Positions 1 through 6,977 of a DNA stretch of 11,307 nucleotides are shown here, piece by piece. A model generated the notes under the pieces. That model made no database searches. It saw nothing but the letters and a program-made list of their open reading frames with translations, and had not been told where the DNA came from. Origin of the DNA: JANSYP01 sp038751255 (GTDB taxonomy: Bacteria; Pseudomonadota; Alphaproteobacteria; Rhodobacterales; Rhodobacteraceae); the NCBI GenBank assembly GCA_038751255.1, contig JBCDGN010000114.1:1-11307 (forward strand), given 5' to 3'. The first letter of the stretch is position 1. Every line of letters begins with the position of its first letter. The position numbers and the translations under genes are program-made.

Positions 1-1
1 C

Positions 2-571
2 AGCAATCTGCGCCACGTGGATCTGGGCCACGGATCCGCCGACCCAATGGACCTGCGCCATACCCGCTTGGAAGGCGCGCAGTTCCAGGGGGCAAACCTC
101 AGGGACGCGCAGCTCCAGGGGGCAAAACTCAGGGACGCGCAGCTCCAGGGGGCAAACCTCGGGGGCGCCGATCTAACATCAACTAATTGGACCGCAGCGC
201 AAGCGACAGCTTCTTTGGTCAAATTTGTTGATCTGAGGGGGGCGACGGGTTTGACGCAAGGCCGCCTTTCGTCGCTGATCGGAAATGCCGCAACGCTGTT
301 GCCGGAGGTGTTGGACGACGGGTCCAAACCGGTGCTGTATGATCGTTGGGAAACAGAGCCAGAGGGTTTCGAGGCGCTGGTGGAAAATCTTAAGCGGCTG
401 GGTGAAAATGAGGCCGAGACCCGCAAGGCCTATCTATGCGAAGACGGACAGAAGCCACGGCAGGTGGGTATTCCGCTTGCGCTCGATGCCGACCCGCCGT
501 GGGGACCGCATCCGCCCAACAGCGATGAGGCCAGGGAATGGGTCAAACAACAAGAAAGCGCGCGATCTTAG
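2..571 (+). CDS. Pentapeptide-repeat protein, C-terminal part (5' end outside window)
   Basis: The reading frame is open to the left edge, so the gene starts upstream; 189 residues are visible. Residues about 20-65 (from DNA near position 60 to 195) follow the A(D/N/Q)Lxx pentapeptide rule: AQFQG ANLRD AQLQG AKLRD AQLQG ANLGG ADLTS. Such repeats fold as a right-handed quadrilateral beta helix. The part after the repeats (LTQGRLSSLIGNAATLLPEVL and a following P..W) matches the tail common in alphaproteobacterial pentapeptide proteins, usually LTQxQL..ACGDAxTxLP. The C-terminal 60 residues are hydrophilic with no membrane segment. A GTG at 17 and an ATG at 47 are internal to the open frame and need not be starts. 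The molecular function is unknown; pentapeptide proteins range from DNA-gyrase mimics to membrane-associated scaffolds, and nothing here chooses between them. It converges on the PuuD-like gene. Confidence 0.8.
   Translation, partial: SNLRHVDLGHGSADPMDLRHTRLEGAQFQGANLRDAQLQGAKLRDAQLQGANLGGADLTSTNWTAAQATASLVKFVDLRGATGLTQGRLSSLIGNAATLLPEVLDDGSKPVLYDRWETEPEGFEALVENLKRLGENEAETRKAYLCEDGQKPRQVGIPLALDADPPWGPHPPNSDEAREWVKQQESARS
77..166 (+). repeat. Three tandem 30-bp repeats inside the pentapeptide gene
   Basis: Copies lie at 77-106, 107-136 and 137-166. Each has the form GCGCAGyTCCAGGGGGCAAA followed by mCTCrGGGrC. Copies 1 and 2 differ at two bases; copy 3 diverges only near its end. Each unit encodes ten residues, exactly two pentapeptides (AQLQG plus ANLRD-like), so the reading frame is kept. 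Near identity at silent positions points to recent duplication by slippage or unequal crossing-over, not to selection on the protein alone. Confidence 0.9.
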
Positions 572-573
572 GT

Positions 574-593
574 CCTGCCAAACCTGTGGCAGG
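574..593. terminator. Possible hairpin between convergent genes
   Basis: CCTGCCA (574-580) pairs perfectly with TGGCAGG (587-593) around a 6-base loop. It lies in the 49-bp gap between two convergent stop codons, where a bidirectional terminator is expected. There is no run of T on either side, so intrinsic termination is uncertain. Confidence 0.35.
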
Positions 594-620
594 TCGCCTC
601 TTCAACTTGTCTGTCGTCCT

Positions 621-1397
621 TTAGGCCGTTTTCAGCGCGGCGGGGCGGTCGCCGGCTTGCCAGGCGGTCACGGCCTTTCCGAACGCCTCGAACAGCGGGC
701 GGCTGACAGGATCGGTTGCGGCCTGCCATTCGGGATGCCATTGCACCGACAGCGTAAAGCCCGGCGCCCCATCGATATAAAGCGCCTCTGGCGTCCCATC
801 CGGGGCCCAACCGTCGAGCTTCACCCCTTGGCCAGGTGTTTCAATCCCCTGCCCGTGCAGCGTGTTGGTCACAACTTCCGACGCTCCAACGATTTGATGG
901 AAGACCCCGCCTTCAGAGAAATTGACCGTCTGGCGCAGCTCGAACTTTTCTTCCAGCGAGCCATCGGGTGGCATGCGGTGGTTGGACCGGCCCGGCAGGT
1001 CTCGGATCTCTGGATGGAGCGTGCCGCCGAAGGCAACATTGACCTCTTGGAACCCGCGGCAAATCCCCATGATCGGCTGACCACGCGCCACGCAGGCCCG
1101 GATCAGATCGATCGCCACGCGGTCGCGCGCGCGGTCGAAGGCGCCATGGGCCTCGGTTTCCTGCTGCCCGTATTCCTCCGGATGCACATTGGGACGCCCC
1201 CCGGTGAAGAGAAACCCATCGCAGGTTTCCATAAGGTCAGCCACACTGACCAAGTCGGGATCGGAGGGGATGATCAGCGGCAACGCGCCAGAGACCTCCG
1301 CCACTGCGGCAGAGTTCATCACGCCAGCACAATGCGCCGGATACTCGTCATTGAGCAGGTAGAAATTACCGATGATCCCGACAACGGGGCGTCCCAT
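621..1397 (-). CDS. PuuD-like class I glutamine amidotransferase-fold hydrolase (peptidase C26)
   Basis: 258 residues, the normal size for the gamma-glutamyl-gamma-aminobutyrate hydrolase family. The nucleophile elbow is GICRGFQ with Cys113. The second half of the triad is WHPEW with His221 and Glu223. The family block TGGRPNVHPEEYG is at residues 65-77, and the N-terminus (GRPVVGIIGNF) is the usual first beta strand. Family members cleave gamma-glutamyl amide bonds in the cytoplasm, for example gamma-Glu-GABA in putrescine breakdown, but the substrate here is unknown. No glutamine synthetase-like puuA, aldehyde dehydrogenase or polyamine transporter is next to it, so a putrescine role is only an inference and I give no symbol. 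The start is well supported by AAGGAGGA ending three bases before the ATG. The gap to the upstream DUF2256 gene is 185 bp, so it probably has its own promoter, which I could not identify. Confidence 0.9.
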   Translation of the reverse strand: MGRPVVGIIGNFYLLNDEYPAHCAGVMNSAAVAEVSGALPLIIPSDPDLVSVADLMETCDGFLFTGGRPNVHPEEYGQQETEAHGAFDRARDRVAIDLIRACVARGQPIMGICRGFQEVNVAFGGTLHPEIRDLPGRSNHRMPPDGSLEEKFELRQTVNFSEGGVFHQIVGASEVVTNTLHGQGIETPGQGVKLDGWAPDGTPEALYIDGAPGFTLSVQWHPEWQAATDPVSRPLFEAFGKAVTAWQAGDRPAALKTA

Positions 1398-1400
1398 GGG

Positions 1401-1408
1401 TCCTCCTT
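1401..1408 (-). promoter_or_regulatory. Strong Shine-Dalgarno of the PuuD-like gene
   Basis: On the minus strand this reads AAGGAGGA, almost fully complementary to the 16S rRNA 3' end. It lies three bases from the ATG at 1397. It fixes the start and suggests efficient translation. Confidence 0.75.
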
Positions 1409-1582
1409 AGGGCGGAATATCCTCATACAGATATAGCTCAGAGCGGTGTTGGTCGAGTAGCAACGAGCGCGCACCCGGTTCTGCGCTGGCTCACATAGCA
1501 GGCAGAGCGCGCCTGTCGCTTAAGAATAGTGCGTGGTGGCGTAACCAAGTGGCGAGGATGGGACGGCTGGCGGTGTTCGGCG

Positions 1583-1735
1583 TTAGGTCGATTTTCCAGC
1601 AGCGCGGCGACATCTGACAGAGCAGTAGCGCACCGCGTCCCAATCGCGCGCCCATTTTTTCCGCCACGTGAAGGGGCGCCCACAGTGCTGGCAGGTTTTT
1701 TGAGGCAGATCGGATTTTTTGATCCCGCGCGGCAT
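1583..1735 (-). CDS. Small DUF2256-type zinc-ribbon protein, partner of the photolyase
   Basis: A 50-residue gene beginning MPRGIKKSDLPQKTCQHCGR and ending in RRAAGKST before a TAA at 1583-1585. Four cysteines form two pairs, C-x2-C (residues 15 and 18) and C-x3-C (38 and 42), separated by an aromatic and basic stretch (PFTWRKKWARDWDAVRYC). This is the layout of the DUF2256 family, which I recall as found beside or fused to cryptochrome/photolyase genes. The cysteine spacing suggests one bound zinc, and the 12 Lys/Arg residues suggest contact with nucleic acid; both are inference. Its ATG lies 5 bp after the photolyase stop on the same strand, so the two are almost certainly co-transcribed. 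It is short enough to be missed by gene callers. Its biochemical role is not known to me. Confidence 0.85.
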   Translation of the reverse strand: MPRGIKKSDLPQKTCQHCGRPFTWRKKWARDWDAVRYCSVRCRRAAGKST

Positions 1736-1740
1736 CGGCT

Positions 1741-3264
1741 TCAGAGGTCGAGCTGGAGTTGATCAGGCGGCGCCTTTGATAGTTGCTTGCTTCGGCGTTT
1801 TCGCGGATCGGGATCGCGCTGAAAACCCCGGTCGCGTTTGCGGCTGGCGTGCTTCGTCACGATCCGGTCAGCTTCAGCCCAATAGGCATCTCCCCGTCGC
1901 ACAGCCCAGACCTGTTGTCGCGCCGCTTTTGCCGCTGCGGCGACGTCAACCAAGGGCTCTGGGTAGCGCTTGCCGAGGAGTTGACCCGCACCCTCCCATG
2001 TCCAAGGCTCTTGCAGATGGGCATCGGGGAGATGTGCGAGTTCCGGCACCCAGCGGCGCGTAAAGACACCTGTGGGGTCCTGATCCTTGCCTTGTTTGAT
2101 CGGGTTGTAGATCCGCACTGTGTTCATGCCCGTCGTGCCCGATTGCATCTGTGTCTGCGACCAATGGATCCCGGGTTCATAGTCGGTGAAGACGCGCGCC
2201 AGGTGCTGCCCCGTCGGTCGCCAATCAAGCCAAAGGTGATAGGACGCCACGGCCATCAGCATGGAGCGCATGCGGAAATTCAACCAACCTGTGTGTTGGA
2301 GATAGCGCATGCAGGCATCGACGAAAGGCATACCGGTTTCCCCCGCACACCAGGCCGCCAGTCTCACCGCATCGGGTTCGCGGGGACGAAGGGTTTCATA
2401 AGCCGAATGCAGGCAGTGCGTTTCAATTTGAGGCGCGTCTTCGAGCTTTTGCATGAAGTGGTCGCGCCAAGCCAGCCGCGAGGTAAATGACGAAAGTGAC
2501 CCCGTCCAGCCGTCGCGGGTGCCATTGATATGTTCTTTGCGCTGTTGTGCGGCCTGAGCCGCCTCGCGTACGGACAGCGTCCCAAGGGCGAGATGCGGTG
2601 AGAGGCGCGAGCAGGCGTGCTCTGCCTCAACCGGCGACGACATGGCCCGGCGGTAGCTTTGCCCCCGCACGGTGAGAAAGCTGTCAAGCATTTCTGTTGC
2701 CGCGCGCCTGCCTCCCTGCTGTCGCTCTGGGCAGAGATCGGCCCGGAGTTTGAGCGCACCTACGCTGGGGATAGTGCCTTCTCCGGGCCCTGCCCATGAT
2801 ACCAATGGCGTGTCGGGCATGGGCTGTTTCAGCCACCTCTCGCGGCGTGCGGCCCAACCATCGCGGGATTTCAGCCGTCGGACCACCCCGGATTGCGGCA
2901 GTTCATGCCAGGGCAGACCCCGGTCCCTCGCCCAAGCCGCCACTTGCAGATCGCGCGCATAGCTCCAGCCATTTCCGGTTTCCTCATGGCTGAGAAGGGC
3001 AGTCGCTGCATGGGCATTGGCGATTTCGGTTAGTACCTGAACGGCCTCTCCGACGCGCAGGGTCAGGGGCACTGCCTCTTTGCGCAATCCCGCCAAACAC
3101 TCCGCGATAAAGGCCCATTGTCGGGCCGAAGTGTCCGGCAGCGCCCAATACCCTGGCTCCACAATATAGAGCGGCAGGATGGGTGCGCCGAGCTCTGCCG
3201 CGAACGTCAGCGCGGGATGATCGGCGATGCGCAGATCACGCTTGTACCAAAGGATCGTCACCAT
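1741..3264 (-). CDS. Cryptochrome/deoxyribodipyrimidine photolyase family flavoprotein
   Basis: 507 residues. The N-terminus MVTILWYKRDLRIADHPAL is the hallmark first strand of the photolyase antenna-binding Rossmann domain (about 1-130). The helical FAD-binding domain follows (about 190-460) with TGWLNFRMR (325-333), DWRPTG (347-352), RIYNPIKQGKDQDPTG (384-399) and RRWVPELAHLP (403-413). Known members bind FAD and either repair UV-induced pyrimidine dimers with blue light or act as light sensors. Where E. coli PhrB has a GGWQW-type motif, this protein has HWSQTQMQSGTTGMNTVR (367-384), so it belongs to a different branch; repair and signalling cannot be separated by eye. The C-terminal tail (about 471-493) is strongly basic (SRKRDRG..RKRRSK), which may help DNA contact. 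I chose the ATG at 3264 because the family motif begins there; an upstream ATG at 3345 would add 27 unrelated residues and overlap the pepN leader. The next gene, 5 bp downstream, is the DUF2256 protein. Confidence 0.92.
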   Translation of the reverse strand: MVTILWYKRDLRIADHPALTFAAELGAPILPLYIVEPGYWALPDTSARQWAFIAECLAGLRKEAVPLTLRVGEAVQVLTEIANAHAATALLSHEETGNGWSYARDLQVAAWARDRGLPWHELPQSGVVRRLKSRDGWAARRERWLKQPMPDTPLVSWAGPGEGTIPSVGALKLRADLCPERQQGGRRAATEMLDSFLTVRGQSYRRAMSSPVEAEHACSRLSPHLALGTLSVREAAQAAQQRKEHINGTRDGWTGSLSSFTSRLAWRDHFMQKLEDAPQIETHCLHSAYETLRPREPDAVRLAAWCAGETGMPFVDACMRYLQHTGWLNFRMRSMLMAVASYHLWLDWRPTGQHLARVFTDYEPGIHWSQTQMQSGTTGMNTVRIYNPIKQGKDQDPTGVFTRRWVPELAHLPDAHLQEPWTWEGAGQLLGKRYPEPLVDVAAAAKAARQQVWAVRRGDAYWAEADRIVTKHASRKRDRGFQRDPDPRKRRSKQLSKAPPDQLQLDL

Positions 3265-3355
3265 GCTGAGAGAGGTAGCGGTCCTCAGCTGAGAGGAAAG
3301 TCGCTTGCATGGCCGAGGCAGCTGGATAGGTTGCGGGTCATTCAAGGAGTGCCCG
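3265..3355. promoter_or_regulatory. Divergent control region between the photolyase gene and pepN
   Basis: 91 bp separate the two divergent start codons and must contain both leaders. A perfect 10-bp palindrome CTCAGCTGAG lies at 3284-3293. The word GCTGAGAG occurs at 3265 and again at 3289, and the first copy can also pair with CTCAG at 3284-3288. I found no convincing -35/-10 pair in either direction. The palindrome is a candidate operator only. Confidence 0.35.
3344..3349 (+). promoter_or_regulatory. Shine-Dalgarno that fixes the pepN start
   Basis: AAGGAG is followed by a 6-base spacer and ATG at 3356. The alternative ATG at 3305 lacks a comparable site, and the 17 residues it would add do not look like PepN. 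Confidence 0.7.
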
Positions 3356-5920
3356 ATGCGCGACGCAAATCCCTCTCAAAATCCACAGATCATTTACCTT
3401 AAAGACTATCGCCCACCTGCCTATTGGGTGGAGAGTGTGCATTTGACATTTCGCCTCGCCCCAAATGCGACACGGGTCGTCAGCAAGGTCACCTTTCGCC
3501 CAAATCCTGATGCTCCAGGACCCTTCGAGTTGCACGGCGAGAACCTGACCCCGGTCTCCTTCGCGATTGACGGTGCGCCCGTGACACCTGAGTTCACTGA
3601 TACCGGATTGTGCTGCTCCGTTCCGGATGGGCCGTTTGTTTGGGAGGCCGAGGTTGAGATTGACCCCGCTGCCAACACTGCTCTTGAAGGTCTCTATATG
3701 TCGAACGGCATGTACTGCACCCAATGCGAAGCCGAAGGGTTTCGTAAAATCACCTGGTATCCTGATCGACCTGACGTGATGGCGCCCTTCACTGTGCGGA
3801 TAGAAGGCGATCAACCGGTATTGCTGTCCAACGGCAATCCAACAGGTTCTGGAGATGGTTGGGCAGAATGGACTGACCCATGGCCGAAACCTGCCTATCT
3901 CTTTGCATTGGTCGCTGGCGATCTACAGGCCCATCGCGATCGTTTCACCACCAAATCCGGCCAGACGGTCGATTTGGCGATCTGGGTTCGCGCGGGCGAT
4001 ATTGGCAAATGCGCCTTTGCCATGGACGCTTTGAAACGGTCGATGCTTTGGGACGAGCGCGTCTACGGTCGAGAGTATGACCTCAGTGTTTTCAACATCG
4101 TCGCTGTCGATGACTTCAACATGGGAGCGATGGAAAACAAAGGGCTTAATGTTTTCAACTCCTCCGCTGTTTTGGCGAGCCCAGAAACGGCAACCGACAG
4201 CAATTTCGAACGGATCGAGTCGATTATCGCGCATGAATACTTCCACAACTGGACGGGAAACCGGATCACCTGCAGGGACTGGTTTCAACTCTGTCTGAAA
4301 GAAGGGCTGACGGTTTTTCGCGATCAGCAATTCTCAGCCGATGAACGTTCTGCCTCGGTCCAGCGCATCCAAGATGTGTTGGCCCTGCGCGCGCGCCAGT
4401 TCCGCGAAGACAACGGTCCTTTGGCCCATGCGGTTCGACCAGAGAGCTTTGTCGAGATCAACAACTTCTATACTGCTACGGTCTATGAGAAGGGCGCCGA
4501 AGTCATCGGCATGCTGCGCCGTCTGGTCGGCGCGGAAGGTTATGCCAAAGCGCTCAACCTCTATTTCGAGCGTCATGACGGACAAGCCTGCACGATCGAA
4601 GACTGGCTGCAGGTCTTTGAGGACGCAACCGGCCGCGATCTCAGCCAGTTCAAGCGCTGGTATTCCCAAGCCGGTACACCCCGTGTGACGATGTCTGAAA
4701 GCTGGGATGAAAGCACCTTTACACTCACGCTAAGCCAAGACACGCCGCCAACGCCCGGACAGGACGAGAAGCTGCCACAGGTCATTCCCGTCGCTGTTGG
4801 TCTTTTGGCCAAGGACGGTTCCGAGATTTGTCCCACAACGATCCTGGAACTTTCCGATGCTGAACAAAGCTTTGAGTTTCCCGATCTGACGGAACGTCCT
4901 GTTGCCTCTGTCTTGCGCGGTTTTTCCGCTCCGGTAATCCTAGAACGTGACATATCGGCTGCGGACCAAGCCCTGCTCTTGGCCCATGACAGCGACCCCT
5001 TCAACCGTTGGGAGGCGGCGCGGGATATGGCGCGCGCAAGCTTGCTGGCTATGATCGGTGAGGGGGCGGCGCCCGATCCCGCCTATCTAGCTGGACTGTC
5101 GCAGGTCTTGAATGATGCGACCCTCGATCCCGCATTCCGCGCGCTTTGCTTGCGGCTGCCGGACGAAGATGACTTGGCCGAGGCAATATTCTCGTCCGGA
5201 GCGGTGCCGGATCCCGACAAAATCTACGCCGCCAGAGAAAGGATGGGGAATGCGCTCTCAGCGCGCCTGTCAGATCGTGCAGATCCACTATATGCCCAGA
5301 TGTCCGTACCAGGACCCTATCGCCCAGACGCCGAGGACGCAGGGAAACGTGCGCTGCAGGCGGCGCTGCTAGGCCTGATCACGCGTCAGGATCACGGCGA
5401 TCAAGCGCGCATCCAATTCCGGACGGCAGATAACATGACCCAATCCATGGCCGCGCTTTCTGCGCTGGTGAAACATGATCTGGTCGAAGAAGAGCTTGAT
5501 GATTTCGAGACACGCTGGCGCGAGGACCGTTTGGTCATGGACAAATGGTTCGCCCTGCAAGTGTCGCTCGCCCCACCTGCCAAGGCCGTTGATATCGCCG
5601 AAAAGCTCGTCAAACGTCCCGATTTCGATTGGAAGAACCCAAACCGGTTCCGGGCCGTGATTGGTGGCTTGGCGATGAACCGCGCAGGGTTTCATGACGT
5701 CAGCGGACGAGGCTATGGGTTTGTCGCTGACTGGCTTTGCAGTCTCGATCCAGTCAACCCGCAAACGACCGCGCGCATGACAACACTCTTTGAGACATGG
5801 CGGCGGTATGACCCTGCCCGGCAAGACATGATGAAAGCTGCGCTAGGCCGCTTACAGAACCTGCCAGAATTGTCGCGAGACAGCACGGAAATGGTGTCGC
5901 GCATCCTTGGCGGGAAATAA
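3356..5920 (+). CDS. pepN: Aminopeptidase N (M1 family zinc metallopeptidase)
   Basis: 854 residues, close to the 870 of E. coli PepN. It removes N-terminal amino acids from peptides in the cytoplasm as part of late protein turnover. The substrate-anchoring GAMEN motif is at 257-261. The zinc site is HEYFH (His293, Glu294, His297) with the third ligand Glu316 in KEGLT. Tyr377 in TVYEKG matches the transition-state tyrosine. All of these sit four residues before their E. coli equivalents (261-265, 297, 301, 320, 381), so the N-terminal and catalytic domains are collinear. The N-terminal beta domain covers about 1-190, the catalytic domain about 190-440, then a beta sandwich and a helical C-terminal domain. 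No signal peptide is seen. The reading frame is intact. It is transcribed divergently from the photolyase gene and may be first in a series with the next three genes. Confidence 0.97.
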   Translation: MRDANPSQNPQIIYLKDYRPPAYWVESVHLTFRLAPNATRVVSKVTFRPNPDAPGPFELHGENLTPVSFAIDGAPVTPEFTDTGLCCSVPDGPFVWEAEVEIDPAANTALEGLYMSNGMYCTQCEAEGFRKITWYPDRPDVMAPFTVRIEGDQPVLLSNGNPTGSGDGWAEWTDPWPKPAYLFALVAGDLQAHRDRFTTKSGQTVDLAIWVRAGDIGKCAFAMDALKRSMLWDERVYGREYDLSVFNIVAVDDFNMGAMENKGLNVFNSSAVLASPETATDSNFERIESIIAHEYFHNWTGNRITCRDWFQLCLKEGLTVFRDQQFSADERSASVQRIQDVLALRARQFREDNGPLAHAVRPESFVEINNFYTATVYEKGAEVIGMLRRLVGAEGYAKALNLYFERHDGQACTIEDWLQVFEDATGRDLSQFKRWYSQAGTPRVTMSESWDESTFTLTLSQDTPPTPGQDEKLPQVIPVAVGLLAKDGSEICPTTILELSDAEQSFEFPDLTERPVASVLRGFSAPVILERDISAADQALLLAHDSDPFNRWEAARDMARASLLAMIGEGAAPDPAYLAGLSQVLNDATLDPAFRALCLRLPDEDDLAEAIFSSGAVPDPDKIYAARERMGNALSARLSDRADPLYAQMSVPGPYRPDAEDAGKRALQAALLGLITRQDHGDQARIQFRTADNMTQSMAALSALVKHDLVEEELDDFETRWREDRLVMDKWFALQVSLAPPAKAVDIAEKLVKRPDFDWKNPNRFRAVIGGLAMNRAGFHDVSGRGYGFVADWLCSLDPVNPQTTARMTTLFETWRRYDPARQDMMKAALGRLQNLPELSRDSTEMVSRILGGK

Positions 5921-6017
5921 CCAAAGCTATAAATTGATCCGAGAGAACATTGTGGCGGACGGAAATAATCTGTAGCGTTGTCACACCAATTTAGCACGCG
6001 CATGGTCTGAGGCCGGG

Positions 6018-6893
6018 ATGCAGGACAGAATCGATCCCCTCATCAAAGAGCGCGCACCGTGGCTGTTTGAGGATAACGCCTGGGCGCGCCCTTCTCGGGC
6101 TATTCTCAACCGCATGTTGGCCTACCACCAAACTATTGATCTGGCAGAGCATTTTCGTCATTTGCCCACCGATGAAATCATGGGGCAGCTTGGCGATATT
6201 TTGGCCAAGGACATGCAGATCACCGGGCTCAGCAACATACCACGTCAGGGAGCCGCGATGATCGTGGCAAACCACCCAACCGGGATCGCCGATGGCATCA
6301 TGCTTTACACGATGCTGCGGAAGGTTCGGAATGACAGCTACTTTTACGCCAACAGCGATATTTTGCGCGTTCTGCCTCAGATGGAGAGCTTTATCGCTCC
6401 GGTGGAGTGGCGGTTGGAAAAACGCTCTCATGGGAAGACCCGTGAGACCATGGCCTATACCCGCCGCGCGGTGGACGAAGGCCGGATTGGTGTGATCTTT
6501 CCAGCAGGTCGTTTGGCAAAGCGGCGTCGGCTAAAACTCTACGAGCGGCCTTGGATGGCCTCGGCGGCGATGGTCGCTCGGAAGTTCGACTTGCCGGTGA
6601 TTCCGGTCAATGTCCGCGCGCGAAACTCCGCACTTTTTTACCTGTTCGACCTCATTCACCCGACGCTCCGGGACATCACACTGTTCCACGAGACGCTGAA
6701 CAAAGCGCGACAGCCCTATCGGATCACCGTGGGAGAGCCCATCTCTCCATCCGCGCTCCCTGCGAAATCCGAAGACGGGATCGAGATGCTGAGGCAAGCC
6801 ACCTTGGCGCTTGGCGGCAGATATGCACCCTCGGTGTCCCTGGTGCAAAACACACGGGTCCCGAGTTGGGCAAAACCGGCGATCGGACAATAG
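6018..6893 (+). CDS. PlsC-like lysophospholipid/glycerol acyltransferase
   Basis: 291 residues. The acyltransferase block I is NHPTGIADG (85-93), with the catalytic histidine and aspartate separated by five residues instead of the four of classical PlsC (HX4D). This spacing also occurs in the NHPxGGLDG branch linked to ornithine-lipid and hemolysin-type acyltransferases. Block III is FPAGRLAKRR (161-170), in place of the usual FPEGTRS. Block IV is the DLPVIPVNV segment (191-199). The family transfers acyl groups from acyl-ACP or acyl-CoA to a glycerolipid or related acceptor at the inner face of the membrane; the acceptor here is unknown. No clear transmembrane helix is present, so it would be a peripheral protein. 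The ATG at 6018 has GAGG nearby, and an ATG at 6002 is followed by an immediate stop. It begins 97 bp after pepN, which may or may not be read through. Confidence 0.88.
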   Translation: MQDRIDPLIKERAPWLFEDNAWARPSRAILNRMLAYHQTIDLAEHFRHLPTDEIMGQLGDILAKDMQITGLSNIPRQGAAMIVANHPTGIADGIMLYTMLRKVRNDSYFYANSDILRVLPQMESFIAPVEWRLEKRSHGKTRETMAYTRRAVDEGRIGVIFPAGRLAKRRRLKLYERPWMASAAMVARKFDLPVIPVNVRARNSALFYLFDLIHPTLRDITLFHETLNKARQPYRITVGEPISPSALPAKSEDGIEMLRQATLALGGRYAPSVSLVQNTRVPSWAKPAIGQ

Positions 6894-6977
6894 GCGCGCC
6901 CGGCGCTGGCTCGGCCTCAGACGATGTCTCGAAGCTCTCCGACGCCTTGGTGAAGACCGGCCAAAGAGGACGCTAAA

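Noticed and set aside
77..166. 30-bp repeats as a CRISPR-like array
   Set aside because: The repeats are directly adjacent with no spacers and lie in frame within a pentapeptide-coding region.
285..1436. Long open frame on the plus strand (383 codons)
   Set aside because: It runs through the end of the pentapeptide gene and antisense to the PuuD-like gene. It is rich in Arg and Pro and has no recognisable motif, as expected of a shadow frame in GC-rich DNA.
1499..1515. Inverted repeat CAGGC...GCCTG between the DUF2256 and PuuD-like genes
   Set aside because: Five base pairs with no T tract on either strand is within chance in this GC-rich spacer. The 185-bp gap (1398-1582) shows nothing else.
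1438..1683. 81-codon open frame on the minus strand
   Set aside because: It overlaps the DUF2256 gene in another frame. The 50-residue frame at 1583-1735 has the family motifs and sits 5 bp after the photolyase stop.
3265..3345. Upstream in-frame ATG for the photolyase gene at 3345
   Set aside because: The added 27 residues do not resemble the family and would place the start inside the pepN ribosome binding site.
3305..3355. Upstream in-frame ATG for pepN
   Set aside because: It has no good ribosome binding site, whereas AAGGAG lies six bases before the ATG at 3356.
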